DNA from: an uncultured SAR92 cluster bacterium
Lineage (GTDB): Bacteria > Pseudomonadota > Gammaproteobacteria > Pseudomonadales > Porticoccaceae
DNA: 64,000 nt
NCBI GenBank assembly: GCA_902527245.1
Contig: CABZOI010000003.1
Location: forward strand, 95,718-159,717
Reading direction: 5' to 3'
The notes below the pieces were generated by a model. The model had not been told where the DNA came from, did not search any database, and was given only the letters and a program-made list of their open reading frames with translations. Every line of letters begins with the position of its first letter. The stretch's first letter is position 1. A program made the position numbers and the translations under genes. This document shows, piece after piece, positions 29,426 through 37,919 of the stretch.

Positions 29426-31291
29426 TTAAATTCTGCTAGTAGTATCCGGTTGACTTTTATCTCTATACCGCTGAATTTTTTGATACCTAAATTTATTTCG
29501 CAGAAGACCGCCTGGATCGTCAGGAATTTTACGGAGCATTTGCTCAATCTCTTGATCTTCTCTCTCTGAGGAATTGGACTCTTCAGTTAGTTGTTTTTGT
29601 TGAGACTGATTATCCTCGGTTTGTTCATTTGATTGAACGTTTTCTGTTTTTTCAAATGGTTCATCCTCAAGATTTTGATCGTCTTGTGAGAATTGATTAG
29701 TCTTATTTTCTGACTGATTATTAGTTTCGTTATTACTTTCTGATGCTATCTGATTATTAGTTGTTTGTTCAGCTGAATTAGATTCATCCTGATTATTCGA
29801 CTCATTTTCTTGACCGCTTGTTGAATCTTTTGTGTCATTTTGAGAGGTATTTTCTTGATCGCTTTCACTTCCGGATTGATTGGCTTCTTGATTCTGATTC
29901 TGTCTATTTTTAAGATTTTCAACTAGTTGCTTGTTGAACAGAGCGTCATCCATCATTGGATCGATTTTTAATGCGGTGTCATATGATTCGATGGCCTTAT
30001 CTAACTCACCCATTCTTGCGAAACTATTACCTTGATTATAGAAACCAGTAGATGTTGAATCATTTGTGAAAAGATCAAGTGCTTGATCGAAGCTCCCCGC
30101 TTTGTAAGCGGCACTTGCTTTCCAATTTTCATTTTTGAATAACTGTTTGGCTTTTTCATAATCTTCATTAGACATCGCATTTTTCGCCTGCTGATCCTTA
30201 GTTGTCCAGAGATCAATCCACTCAAACGCATTCGTAGTCTGTGAGTTAAAAACGAGTGGACCTGCAACAATGCATATAATTACACCTTTCCTGAACTGCG
30301 AAATAAAGAGCGGAAGAAGAAAGAATATTAGCCAATACCCTTGATCATCCCATATATCAAATTCACGTTTAGTCTCGCTTTGTTCATTATCAAAATTTGT
30401 TTTGAATAATTTAGTAAAAGCCAGAATATCAGAATCATTTGGAGAGAGCTGTTTGTATATTCCATTAAAATTTGATGTGATTTTCTTTAGATTGCCATCT
30501 TCCAATTTTGCGATAACAACGTTTCCATTTTGTTTCATAAACCCTTGAGTTCCCTCAGGAATCGGAGCTCCATCAGATGTGCCAACACCAAGAATTGATA
30601 CCCGTATATCAATGTCGCCTCGCAATGTTTTTTCTATAGATTTAACTGCCCGACTATCTATTCCATCAGTGATTAGGAGCAAATCACCTGATTTAAATCC
30701 ACCGTTTTTTATAAGTTCGTATGCTTTCTCAAATCCATCTTCAACATTACTCCCTCGTTCTGGGAGTAGGTTAGGATTAAGTGTTGGTACAATACTCATA
30801 ATTGTATTGCTATCTTCGGTCAACGGAGAAACTACGTAGGCATCATCACCATAGACGATTAAGGACACTGAGCCTTCTTTTATTTCCCTTAGCATATCAA
30901 TAAGTTTAAAACGTGCTCTTGTGAGTCTATTTGGTTTGATGTCCTCTGCCATCATTGAGGGTGATAAATCAAAAACAATGACAACTGCAGACTCACTTTT
31001 AAAGATCGGTTGGCTTGTTTTATTCCATGTAGGCCCCGCGATAGCAAGGATAGTAATTATCCATCCTAGAAGCGTTAGTAATTTGAATCGGTGTCTAACT
31101 TTCCGATTTGAATTATCTAAACCCTTTATAAGAATTGGTGCTAGCTCAGGACTGATTACCTTCTCCCATGAGCTATTATTTCTCTTAAAAATAATCATAC
31201 ATATGTAAAAGAAGAGAACTGGAATAAGCATAAAAAGCCAACTAGGTCTAATAAAATGGAAGTTTGCGATTAAATTCCCTAAAAAATCCAT
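29426..31291 (-). CDS. BatB/BatC-like protein: VWA domain plus TPR and acidic low-complexity tail
   Basis: About 621 residues. Two N-terminal membrane helices (to about residue 75) precede a von Willebrand A domain with the MIDAS motif DLSPSMM near residue 108. A third helix lies near 325, then TPR repeats (about 370-460, NQGNSFARMGELDKAIESYDTALK) and a long Gln/Asn/Ser/Glu-rich tail (about 460-590). BatB and BatC, separate in some bacteria, are fused here. ATG at 31291 has the best spacing to a GAGA; ATG at 31297 or GTG at 31315 are alternatives. The gene nearly abuts batA. Confidence 0.85.
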   Translation of the reverse strand: MDFLGNLIANFHFIRPSWLFMLIPVLFFYICMIIFKRNNSSWEKVISPELAPILIKGLDNSNRKVRHRFKLLTLLGWIITILAIAGPTWNKTSQPIFKSESAVVIVFDLSPSMMAEDIKPNRLTRARFKLIDMLREIKEGSVSLIVYGDDAYVVSPLTEDSNTIMSIVPTLNPNLLPERGSNVEDGFEKAYELIKNGGFKSGDLLLITDGIDSRAVKSIEKTLRGDIDIRVSILGVGTSDGAPIPEGTQGFMKQNGNVVIAKLEDGNLKKITSNFNGIYKQLSPNDSDILAFTKLFKTNFDNEQSETKREFDIWDDQGYWLIFFLLPLFISQFRKGVIICIVAGPLVFNSQTTNAFEWIDLWTTKDQQAKNAMSNEDYEKAKQLFKNENWKASAAYKAGSFDQALDLFTNDSTSTGFYNQGNSFARMGELDKAIESYDTALKIDPMMDDALFNKQLVENLKNRQNQNQEANQSGSESDQENTSQNDTKDSTSGQENESNNQDESNSAEQTTNNQIASESNNETNNQSENKTNQFSQDDQNLEDEPFEKTENVQSNEQTEDNQSQQKQLTEESNSSEREDQEIEQMLRKIPDDPGGLLRNKFRYQKIQRYRDKSQPDTTSRI

Positions 31292-31298
31292 ATTCATC

Positions 31299-32291
31299 TC
31301 AGTTTTTTTTGTCACTAAATAGGCGAATCAATATTATCAACAGACTACAAGTTAGAAACAGCGCTAGTGGCCAATGAAAAAGTGAGGTAATAGGCCGCAG
31401 TAATTCCTCATCCTGATCAATGGGCTCAAGCTTGTTAAGTTGATCATAGATGCTTCGAAGTTCTCGTGGATCTCTCGCCCTGAAATATTTGCCACCGGTT
31501 AAATCTGCTATTGCAGTTAGGGTTCTTTCATCCAAATCATTATTTTGATTGACAAGTGTTTGTCCAAATAGGACTTGGTTACGTTGTCGTCCATCACCAA
31601 TCCCGATAGTATAAATTTTTACTTTTGCTTTTTTTGCTATGTCGGAGGCCTCACTTGGACTTAAAACACCTGCAGTATTTGAACCATCTGTCAGGAGAAT
31701 TAAGACCCGATTAGAGTCTGGTCTTTCTTTGAGCTTTTTTACTGAAAGCCCAATTGCATCACCTATGGCTGTGCCATTTCCCGCAAATCCGATTTGTGCC
31801 TCAATCAATAAATCTTGGAGAGTTTTTGTATCGAAGGTCAGAGGCGTTTGAAGGTAAGCTCTTTCACCAAATAAAATCAGTCCCAGCCGATCACCTTCTC
31901 TCGTGTTAACAAACTCACTAACAACTGATTTCACAGCATACAATCTATTGACTTGCCTACCATTAATGATCATATCCTCTCTTTCCATACTGCCAGAGAT
32001 GTCAACCGCCAGTAAAATATCTCTCCCAGTTGTAGGTAGTGCGACCGGATCACCGATATTTACAGGTCTAGCGATAGCAGTTACAAGAGAGAGCCAAGCG
32101 ATAATAAGTAACAAAATCAGCAGTCGCCTTTGTGAAGTTGAGCTCACTAATCTGTTTTGAGTTTCTGCGATTGATAGTAAAATTGTTGATTCAAGATATG
32201 GGCTTTCGGAGTTAGCTGATCTTCTCAACTTTCTGTAAAGAAACGGTAAAGGTAATATCAGATAAAACCAAGGCCAAACAAAGCTAAGCAT
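31299..32291 (-). CDS. BatA-like VWA domain membrane protein
   Basis: 330 residues. Hydrophobic N-terminal segments (to about 75) lead to a VWA domain with the intact MIDAS DISGSMERED near residue 94 and LTDGSNTAG near 195; a C-terminal helix (about 305-325) anchors it again. BatA is an inner-membrane protein with the VWA domain in the periplasm. It overlaps the upstream DUF4381 gene by eight bases, so the operon is translationally coupled. Confidence 0.9.
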   Translation of the reverse strand: MLSFVWPWFYLILPLPFLYRKLRRSANSESPYLESTILLSIAETQNRLVSSTSQRRLLILLLIIAWLSLVTAIARPVNIGDPVALPTTGRDILLAVDISGSMEREDMIINGRQVNRLYAVKSVVSEFVNTREGDRLGLILFGERAYLQTPLTFDTKTLQDLLIEAQIGFAGNGTAIGDAIGLSVKKLKERPDSNRVLILLTDGSNTAGVLSPSEASDIAKKAKVKIYTIGIGDGRQRNQVLFGQTLVNQNNDLDERTLTAIADLTGGKYFRARDPRELRSIYDQLNKLEPIDQDEELLRPITSLFHWPLALFLTCSLLIILIRLFSDKKN

Positions 32292-32793
32292 TTAATGATG
32301 ATTCCTTTTTCTTAATAATGATTCGATGACTACTGATCCATTTTTCAGCATCATTTAGAAATTTATTTAAATCGTCTGAACTTATCTCATCTGCTTCAGA
32401 GTCATACATGATTTCATTGATATTTTCTGGAGTATTCTGGAATAAATTTTTAGTCGATTGATTTCGCATGAACACAATAAAATCTTGATTGTTTTTGCTC
32501 ACAGCATTAACTGAACGATGATTACTTATGCATGTTTTCTTTAGGATATTTAGTGCAAAGGTGAACTTAACATTGTTTGAACTATTTAGATTTTTCTTTA
32601 GTGCGTGTAATTCGCGTAAAGCCTGTCTTTTGTATAAATTTGAACGATGTTGCTTCACGAGAAAAAAGATAGCAAACATTGTAAGAGTGAGGAGGGCTGT
32701 GATTAAAATCCACCAGCCATAGGCAGGCGGCCACCAACCAATTTCTGGAGGTAAATGGATATCTCTCAGCTCAGCTAGCGGATCAGTTGGCAA
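32284..32793 (-). CDS. DUF4381 membrane protein of the Bat/MoxR operon
   Basis: 169 residues from a TTG start at 32793. A strong AAAGGAGG Shine-Dalgarno lies seven bases upstream, and the resulting N-terminus PTDPLAELRDIHLPPEIGWWPPAYGWW matches the family start; the longer frame from 32832 would add residues not seen in the family. One membrane helix follows (about 30-50), then a cytoplasmic helical domain. The gene overlaps the DUF58 stop by 11 bases. DUF4381 proteins occur in MoxR-VWA operons; function unknown. Confidence 0.88.
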   Translation of the reverse strand: MPTDPLAELRDIHLPPEIGWWPPAYGWWILITALLTLTMFAIFFLVKQHRSNLYKRQALRELHALKKNLNSSNNVKFTFALNILKKTCISNHRSVNAVSKNNQDFIVFMRNQSTKNLFQNTPENINEIMYDSEADEISSDDLNKFLNDAEKWISSHRIIIKKKESSLNA

Positions 32794-33760
32794 ATGATGG
32801 CCTCCTTTTATTTCGATTTTTACCGCCTCCATAATGAAGCATAAGAGTATTTAAATAATCGTGATTGGTTTCAAATGAAAGGAGCTCTGCATTCAATTTA
32901 GTGCGCATCTCATTCAATTTATCAAGTCGATATTTAAAAAGTTGTTCATGTTTAACGCGCATTAATCTATCTCTGGTATCGAGATTTATTTGTCTATCTG
33001 AGTTCCCCACTTTTAAGGATCTATCTTTTGGTAATTTTTGTTCGAATGAATCAAAGATATGACAAAAATTAATACTTCCAATCTTCGCTAACTCAAAAAG
33101 ATATTGATCACATTGATCGTTGAGATCCATAAAATCACTTATGATAAAAATTGAGCATCCGGGTGAAATGATACGCCTTGCTTCAGATAACATTTTGGTT
33201 AAACTGTAGGTATCATCAGTCAAATTTCCTTCTGTGTATGCTTTGGCTAAAGTCTCACTAAATGTCTGAAGAGCATTTATTATTTGTAGAACTGAACGCG
33301 AACTTTTTTTTGGTTTTATTTCTTTATGATCATTTTGGCCAAAAATAATACCTCCAGCTCTATCATCATTTTTTATACATGCCCAAGCCAGAGTAGCAGC
33401 AATATAACAGGCTGAGACAGACTTAAGATTGTCTCTTCCAAAAAACATATTTGGCCTAATGTCAGTAATTATATGGATTGGTTTTTCTTTTTCTTCACTA
33501 AAAATTTTTGTATGAGGCTTCTGTGTCTTTGCAGTAACTCTCCAATCTATGTGTCGTGCATCGTCCCCAGGTTGATAGTTACGGACTTCACTAAAATCCA
33601 TGCCTCTACCCTTAAATTTTGACCTATTCATGCCTCTCTCAGTACTCTTTGCGTCAATCCTAGGAAAGTTTTTAAGTGATTGAGCTCCGAATCGGCACCG
33701 AATTAAATCATCGCTGTGCGCGTATGAGGGATCTTTCTTATGTAACATTATTTTTGACAC
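32783..33760 (-). CDS. DUF58 domain protein
   Basis: 325 residues. The DUF58 core motif GRGMDFSEVRNYQPGDDARHIDW is at about residues 51-73, followed by a VWA-like region (FIISDFMDLND). Such proteins are encoded next to MoxR ATPases and are proposed to be their partners or substrates in assembling envelope complexes. No membrane segment is seen. The GTG at 33760 begins nine bases after the moxR stop; ATG five codons later is an alternative. Confidence 0.88.
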   Translation of the reverse strand: MSKIMLHKKDPSYAHSDDLIRCRFGAQSLKNFPRIDAKSTERGMNRSKFKGRGMDFSEVRNYQPGDDARHIDWRVTAKTQKPHTKIFSEEKEKPIHIITDIRPNMFFGRDNLKSVSACYIAATLAWACIKNDDRAGGIIFGQNDHKEIKPKKSSRSVLQIINALQTFSETLAKAYTEGNLTDDTYSLTKMLSEARRIISPGCSIFIISDFMDLNDQCDQYLFELAKIGSINFCHIFDSFEQKLPKDRSLKVGNSDRQINLDTRDRLMRVKHEQLFKYRLDKLNEMRTKLNAELLSFETNHDYLNTLMLHYGGGKNRNKRRPSFAN

Positions 33761-33769
33761 TTATCTTTT

Positions 33770-34723
33770 TTAAGCTGACGGTACTACTTTCAGAAGCTCA
33801 TCAACAACTTGATCAGATGAAATGCCATTTGCCTCTGCTTCAAAACTTAAAATCAAACGATGTCTCAAAACATCATGAGCGATGGACCGTATATCATCTG
33901 GCGTAACAAAATTCCTATTATCGAGCCAAGCCAGAGATTTACTGCATATATCAAGTGCTATCGTTGCTCTGGGGCTCGCACCAAATTCAAGCCAATCGGA
34001 TAGATTTCCACCGTACTTTTCAGAGTTTCGTGTCGCAAGAATAATTTGAACCAAATATTCTTCAACTTGCTCAGACATACGCACGTCGCGAACAGCAGCT
34101 CTTGCTTTGTTTAATTGTGATTGTGTTAGAGGATTTTCAAAGGCTTTTATTTTTGAATTTTTTTCATCGCGGGATAGCTCTAATATTTTCCTCTCAGATC
34201 CAGTTGAGGGATAGTCAATCTTTACATGTAGAAGAAATCGATCCATTTGCGCCTCAGGGAGGGCATATGTACCTTCTTGCTCAATTGGATTTTGGGTGGC
34301 CATAACAAGAAACAGCTCTGGAAGTTTATATGTACTTTTCCCAACTGAAATTTGACGTTCTGCCATTGCCTCAAGAAGCGCAGATTGAACTTTTGCTGGT
34401 GCCCGATTAATTTCATCGGCCAAAACGAGATTATGAAAAATGGGCCCTTTCTGAAACTCAAAAGTACCTTCTTTTGGTTTATAGATATCGCTACCTGTGA
34501 CATCTGCAGGTAACAAATCTGGTGTGAACTGAATCCTATGAAAATCAGCCTCTAAACCCTCTGACAACGTTTTAATTGCTTTTGTTTTTGCGAGCCCAGG
34601 TGCACCCTCAACCAAGACATGACCGTCTGAGAGAAGCGCAATAATTAATCTCTCTACAAGACTCTCCTGTCCTATAATTTTGGTTTCAAGCCAGGTTTTT
34701 AAATCATTAATATGTTTTATCAC
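33770..34723 (-). CDS. MoxR-family AAA+ ATPase
   Basis: 317 residues. Walker A GAPGLAKT near residue 38, Walker B VLADEINRAPAKVQSALLEAM near 102 and sensor ATQNPIEQEGTYALPEAQMDRFL near 144 are the MoxR hallmarks. It is first in the leftward operon moxR-DUF58-DUF4381-batA-batB-batD. MoxR ATPases act as chaperones for metal or VWA protein complexes. A promoter probably lies in the 172-base gap shared with rlmKL, but I cannot name one with confidence. Confidence 0.94.
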   Translation of the reverse strand: MIKHINDLKTWLETKIIGQESLVERLIIALLSDGHVLVEGAPGLAKTKAIKTLSEGLEADFHRIQFTPDLLPADVTGSDIYKPKEGTFEFQKGPIFHNLVLADEINRAPAKVQSALLEAMAERQISVGKSTYKLPELFLVMATQNPIEQEGTYALPEAQMDRFLLHVKIDYPSTGSERKILELSRDEKNSKIKAFENPLTQSQLNKARAAVRDVRMSEQVEEYLVQIILATRNSEKYGGNLSDWLEFGASPRATIALDICSKSLAWLDNRNFVTPDDIRSIAHDVLRHRLILSFEAEANGISSDQVVDELLKVVPSA

Positions 34724-34895
34724 TGATGACCTCTTTACTGTGATATTAGTTTCGATGAGATTTTATAAATTAAACTGTAAATTTCAAGCCATTGCTTAAT
34801 ATAATTTTAGACAGCAAAAATTTGAGTATGTTCTATTTGGTAATTCAATATTAAACTGTTCCATTAACTAGCAATTTAATAAATAGACCAAAATT

Positions 34896-37052
34896 ATGTC
34901 CAAGGATTTACGTTGGTTAGTCACTTGTCCTAAGGGTGCTGAAGAACTGTTAAGTAATGAAATAACGGCGTTATCTGCAAGCGAGGTTTCTTCCTCTGTG
35001 GGAATCGTAAGTGCTCTTGGTGATTTGAAATTAGGTTACAGAATTTGCCTTTGGTCTCGGTTGGCTAATCGAGTGCTTTTGTCACTTTATAGATTCAAAG
35101 AAATAGATGCTGACAATCTTTACCGTCAATGCACCGAGATACCTTGGGAAAATCATTTTATTGAGTCCTCAAAAATCTGTGTAGATTTTGTTGGCAAATC
35201 AGAAAGTATTAAAAACTCAATGTTTGGCGCACAGAGGGTTAAAGATGCAATAGTTGATCGATTTGCCGCTTCAACAGGGACTAGACCCAATATTGATACA
35301 AAGAATCCAGATTTACGAGTTAATGCAAGGCTCAAGAAAGGTTATATAGACATTTCGATTGATTTCTCTGGATCTAGCTTACACAAGAGAGGTTACAGGG
35401 AGGGGCAGGGCACTGCGCCATTAAAAGAGAATTTAGCCTCTCTAATTCTCGCGAGGTCCAAGTGGCACGAAATATCGGAGTCAGGTGGTTTTTTATTCGA
35501 TCCTATGTGTGGAAGTGGCACATTTCTCATTGAGGGAGCAATGATCGCAGCCGATATCGCTCCAGGTATTGCTCGGGAAGATTTTGGTTTTTTAAATTGG
35601 AAACAATTTGATAAAACGATTTGGAATGATTTGTTAGATGATGCCCAGAGAAGAAAACAAAAAGGTCTCTCAAGGATCACAAATGAGATTAAAGGGTATG
35701 ATACAAACAAGAAAATTATTTCGATTGCGGCTAAAAACATTGAAAATGCTGGACTAGATGAATACATAAAAGTTGCTCATAGATCTATCGAATCAATATC
35801 AGATGTAAATGAAAAATCAGGCTTATTTATCGTGAATCCACCTTACGGTGAGCGCCTTGGAGAAAATCAAAATCTCCACAAGCTTTATTTTTTGGTCGGT
35901 GAAGTTTTAAAAACAAATTTTCCAAATTGTTGCGCAGGAATATTTACAGCAAATGAGGAATCTGCTCGGAAAATGGATTTATCACCCACAAAAATCTATA
36001 AACTTAATAACGGACCAATAAATTGTAAGTTATTATTTTTCGAAAATTTGAGTTCAAAAGTTGCAACGATCGCGGCTCGTATTGCTCAACAATCGCTGGA
36101 GCCACCATTGAATGAATCATCTAGCATGGTTCTCAATAGATTAAACAAAAATCAAAAACGACTCTCTGCATGGTTGCGAAAAGGAAAAATTAATTGCTAT
36201 CGAATTTATGATCGGGATCTTCCCGAGTTTGCTGCTGCGATTGATATTTACGATGGCTATATTTTGGTACAAGAGTATGAAGCACCAAGGCAGATTCCAA
36301 AATCTAAATCAAATGAGCGCGCAAAAAACTTAAGGTTGGCAGTTAAAGTTTTTGCAATTCGAAATGGTTTGGAGATTCTCTATAAAAAACGAGCAAGACA
36401 AACTGGATCAAAGCAATATGATCGTAATGTTGCATCAAGTTCAGTTATCAAGACAATTGGTGAGTACGCTGCAAAATTTGAGATTAACCTTTCTGATTAT
36501 TTGGACACTGGTTTGTTCTTAGATCATCGACCCTTAAGGCGGTACTTATCACAAATTAGTAAAGGTAAAACATTCCTCAATTTATTTTGTTATACAGGTA
36601 CAGCATCAGTTGTAACTGCTTTATCTGGAGCTGTCAGCTCTTTGAGTGTTGATATGTCAAAAACATACCTTGATTGGACAGTTCGTAATTTCAAGCTTAA
36701 CGGGATTGATTTAAGCTCTCATAAAGTGTTGAGAGAGGATTGTTTAACATGGCTTCCAGCGAACACACTTAAGTTTGATATTATTCTTCTTGACCCGCCA
36801 ACGTTCTCCAACTCAAAAAAAATGAAGGCCACATTTGACATGCAGCGGGATCACTCATCATTAATAGAGGCGGCTTGTAAGTGTTTACATGAAGATGGCA
36901 CTCTAATTTTCTCTAATAATTTTAAAAGATTTCAAATGAATAATTGGATACTTGAGACGTTCAACTGCACTGACATTACATCTAGTACAATTGATCAGGA
37001 CTTTAATAAAAAAAAGAAAATACATAAGGTATGGTTGATAAAGAATAACTGA
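34896..37052 (+). CDS. rlmL: 23S rRNA (guanine) methyltransferase RlmKL, fused
   Basis: 718 residues (E. coli 702). THUMP domain at the N-terminus (about 45-155), then the RlmL methyltransferase with DPMCGSGTFLIEGAM near residue 202 and catalytic NPPYGERLGE near 313, and the C-terminal RlmK domain with NLFCYTGTASV near 563 and DPPTFSNS near 632. RlmL makes m2G2445 and RlmK makes m7G2069 in E. coli 23S rRNA. Fusion into one chain is usual for gammaproteobacteria. Confidence 0.95.
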   Translation: MSKDLRWLVTCPKGAEELLSNEITALSASEVSSSVGIVSALGDLKLGYRICLWSRLANRVLLSLYRFKEIDADNLYRQCTEIPWENHFIESSKICVDFVGKSESIKNSMFGAQRVKDAIVDRFAASTGTRPNIDTKNPDLRVNARLKKGYIDISIDFSGSSLHKRGYREGQGTAPLKENLASLILARSKWHEISESGGFLFDPMCGSGTFLIEGAMIAADIAPGIAREDFGFLNWKQFDKTIWNDLLDDAQRRKQKGLSRITNEIKGYDTNKKIISIAAKNIENAGLDEYIKVAHRSIESISDVNEKSGLFIVNPPYGERLGENQNLHKLYFLVGEVLKTNFPNCCAGIFTANEESARKMDLSPTKIYKLNNGPINCKLLFFENLSSKVATIAARIAQQSLEPPLNESSSMVLNRLNKNQKRLSAWLRKGKINCYRIYDRDLPEFAAAIDIYDGYILVQEYEAPRQIPKSKSNERAKNLRLAVKVFAIRNGLEILYKKRARQTGSKQYDRNVASSSVIKTIGEYAAKFEINLSDYLDTGLFLDHRPLRRYLSQISKGKTFLNLFCYTGTASVVTALSGAVSSLSVDMSKTYLDWTVRNFKLNGIDLSSHKVLREDCLTWLPANTLKFDIILLDPPTFSNSKKMKATFDMQRDHSSLIEAACKCLHEDGTLIFSNNFKRFQMNNWILETFNCTDITSSTIDQDFNKKKKIHKVWLIKNN

Positions 37053-37064
37053 GGATAATCGAGG

Positions 37065-37319
37065 GTGAACAAAGCACTACTCTACGTTGGCACGGCATGT
37101 CATCTCTGTGATTATGCCAGAGAACTTGTTGAAGCAGTTTTTTCGAACAATGAATGGACATTTATTGAAGTGAATATAAATTCCAGTGAGGTGCTTAGGG
37201 AAAAATATGGTGAATTCATTCCGGTGATAAGCTTTCCAAGTGGTGCGGAAAAGGGTTGGCCATTCACCAAGAATCAGTTGACAAAAATGTTAACAGAGGA
37301 GAATAAGCTATTTCAGTAG
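37065..37319 (+). CDS. Glutaredoxin-family protein
   Basis: 84 residues with a GTG start at 37065 (GAGG about nine bases upstream). The CHLC motif near residue 13 is a thioredoxin-fold CxxC, and IPVISFPSG near 52 supplies the cis-proline. It matches the small DUF836/glutaredoxin-like group, often encoded beside RNA methyltransferase genes. Probably a cytoplasmic thiol oxidoreductase; partner unknown. It shares the rlmKL transcript (12-base gap). Confidence 0.8.
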   Translation: MNKALLYVGTACHLCDYARELVEAVFSNNEWTFIEVNINSSEVLREKYGEFIPVISFPSGAEKGWPFTKNQLTKMLTEENKLFQ

Positions 37320-37780
37320 CCTAACTTTGTTAGGAAGGTATCAAGCTTATTTGCGAATGTCATGAGCTCATTTTGACTTATACTCGGATTGTTGCTTTTG
37401 ATTTGCACACCACTTGAGCGCATAGTTTCCATGAAATCTCTCATATTTAAACGAGATTTAATGTTGTCATCAGTGAAGACCTCTCCTCTAAAATTCAATG
37501 CAGAAGCACCGTTTTTTAAGACATCTGCTGCAAGAGGAATATCTGATGTAATTACTAAGTCATCTTTATCTAATAACTCCAGAATTTTATTATCTGCAGC
37601 ATCAAATACTTTTTCTACGACCAAATTTTTGATTGAGTCAACATTAGGATATTTTATTGGCTGATTTGCGATGAGTATTAACTTGATTTTGGTTCTTATT
37701 GATGCTCTAAAAAGTATCTTTTTGACTAAATTCGGACATGCATCTGCATCTACTAAAATCTTCGATGAAATCTTATTAAT
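37313..37780 (-). CDS. DUF188 (YaiI/YqxD family) protein with an apparent AUU start
   Basis: 155 residues. Family blocks in order are ILVDADACPN, LILIANQ, DLVITSDIPLAADVLK, GASALNFRG and MRDFMETMRSSG, covering the whole YaiI length (152). The N-terminal VDADACP block lies upstream of the first ATG or GTG in frame (37624), and no ATG, GTG or TTG exists between it and the in-frame stop. The best start is ATT at 37780, nine bases after AGGAG (37790-37794); ATT at 37771 is the alternative. The family is nuclease-like (PIN fold) with no proven activity. Confidence 0.82.
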   Translation of the reverse strand: MNKISSKILVDADACPNLVKKILFRASIRTKIKLILIANQPIKYPNVDSIKNLVVEKVFDAADNKILELLDKDDLVITSDIPLAADVLKNGASALNFRGEVFTDDNIKSRLNMRDFMETMRSSGVQIKSNNPSISQNELMTFANKLDTFLTKLGY

Positions 37781-37848
37781 GGTTTGCTTCTCCTGTTATT
37801 GATTTTCTTTGAGATTAGCAAATTCACTCAATTGTTGTAAGAGTAAAA

Positions 37849-37876
37849 TTTAAAGGTAAAATAACTACATTATAAT
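37849..37876 (+). promoter_or_regulatory. Putative sigma-70 promoter of thrS
   Basis: A consensus -10 TATAAT (37871-37876) lies 16 bases downstream of a weaker -35 TTTAAA (37849-37854). It gives a leader of about 37 bases to the thrS ATG. Confidence 0.5.
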
Positions 37877-37888
37877 CCATGTGGCCTT

Positions 37889-37903
37889 TGGTATTGGTCA
37901 CCA
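37889..37903 (+). promoter_or_regulatory. thrS leader hairpin with an anticodon-like loop
   Basis: Stem TGGT (37889-37892) pairs with ACCA (37900-37903) around a seven-base loop containing TTGGT. The Shine-Dalgarno AGGAG (37909-37913) begins five bases later. In E. coli, ThrRS represses its own mRNA by binding a leader hairpin that mimics the tRNA-Thr anticodon arm; TTGGT is the anticodon-loop core of tRNA-Thr(GGU). The stem is short, so this is tentative. Confidence 0.35.
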
Positions 37904-37919
37904 CTGCTAGGAGATTATC

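Noticed and set aside
37389..37664. 91-codon plus-strand frame opposite the DUF188 gene
   Set aside because: The minus strand carries full family motifs; this is its shadow.
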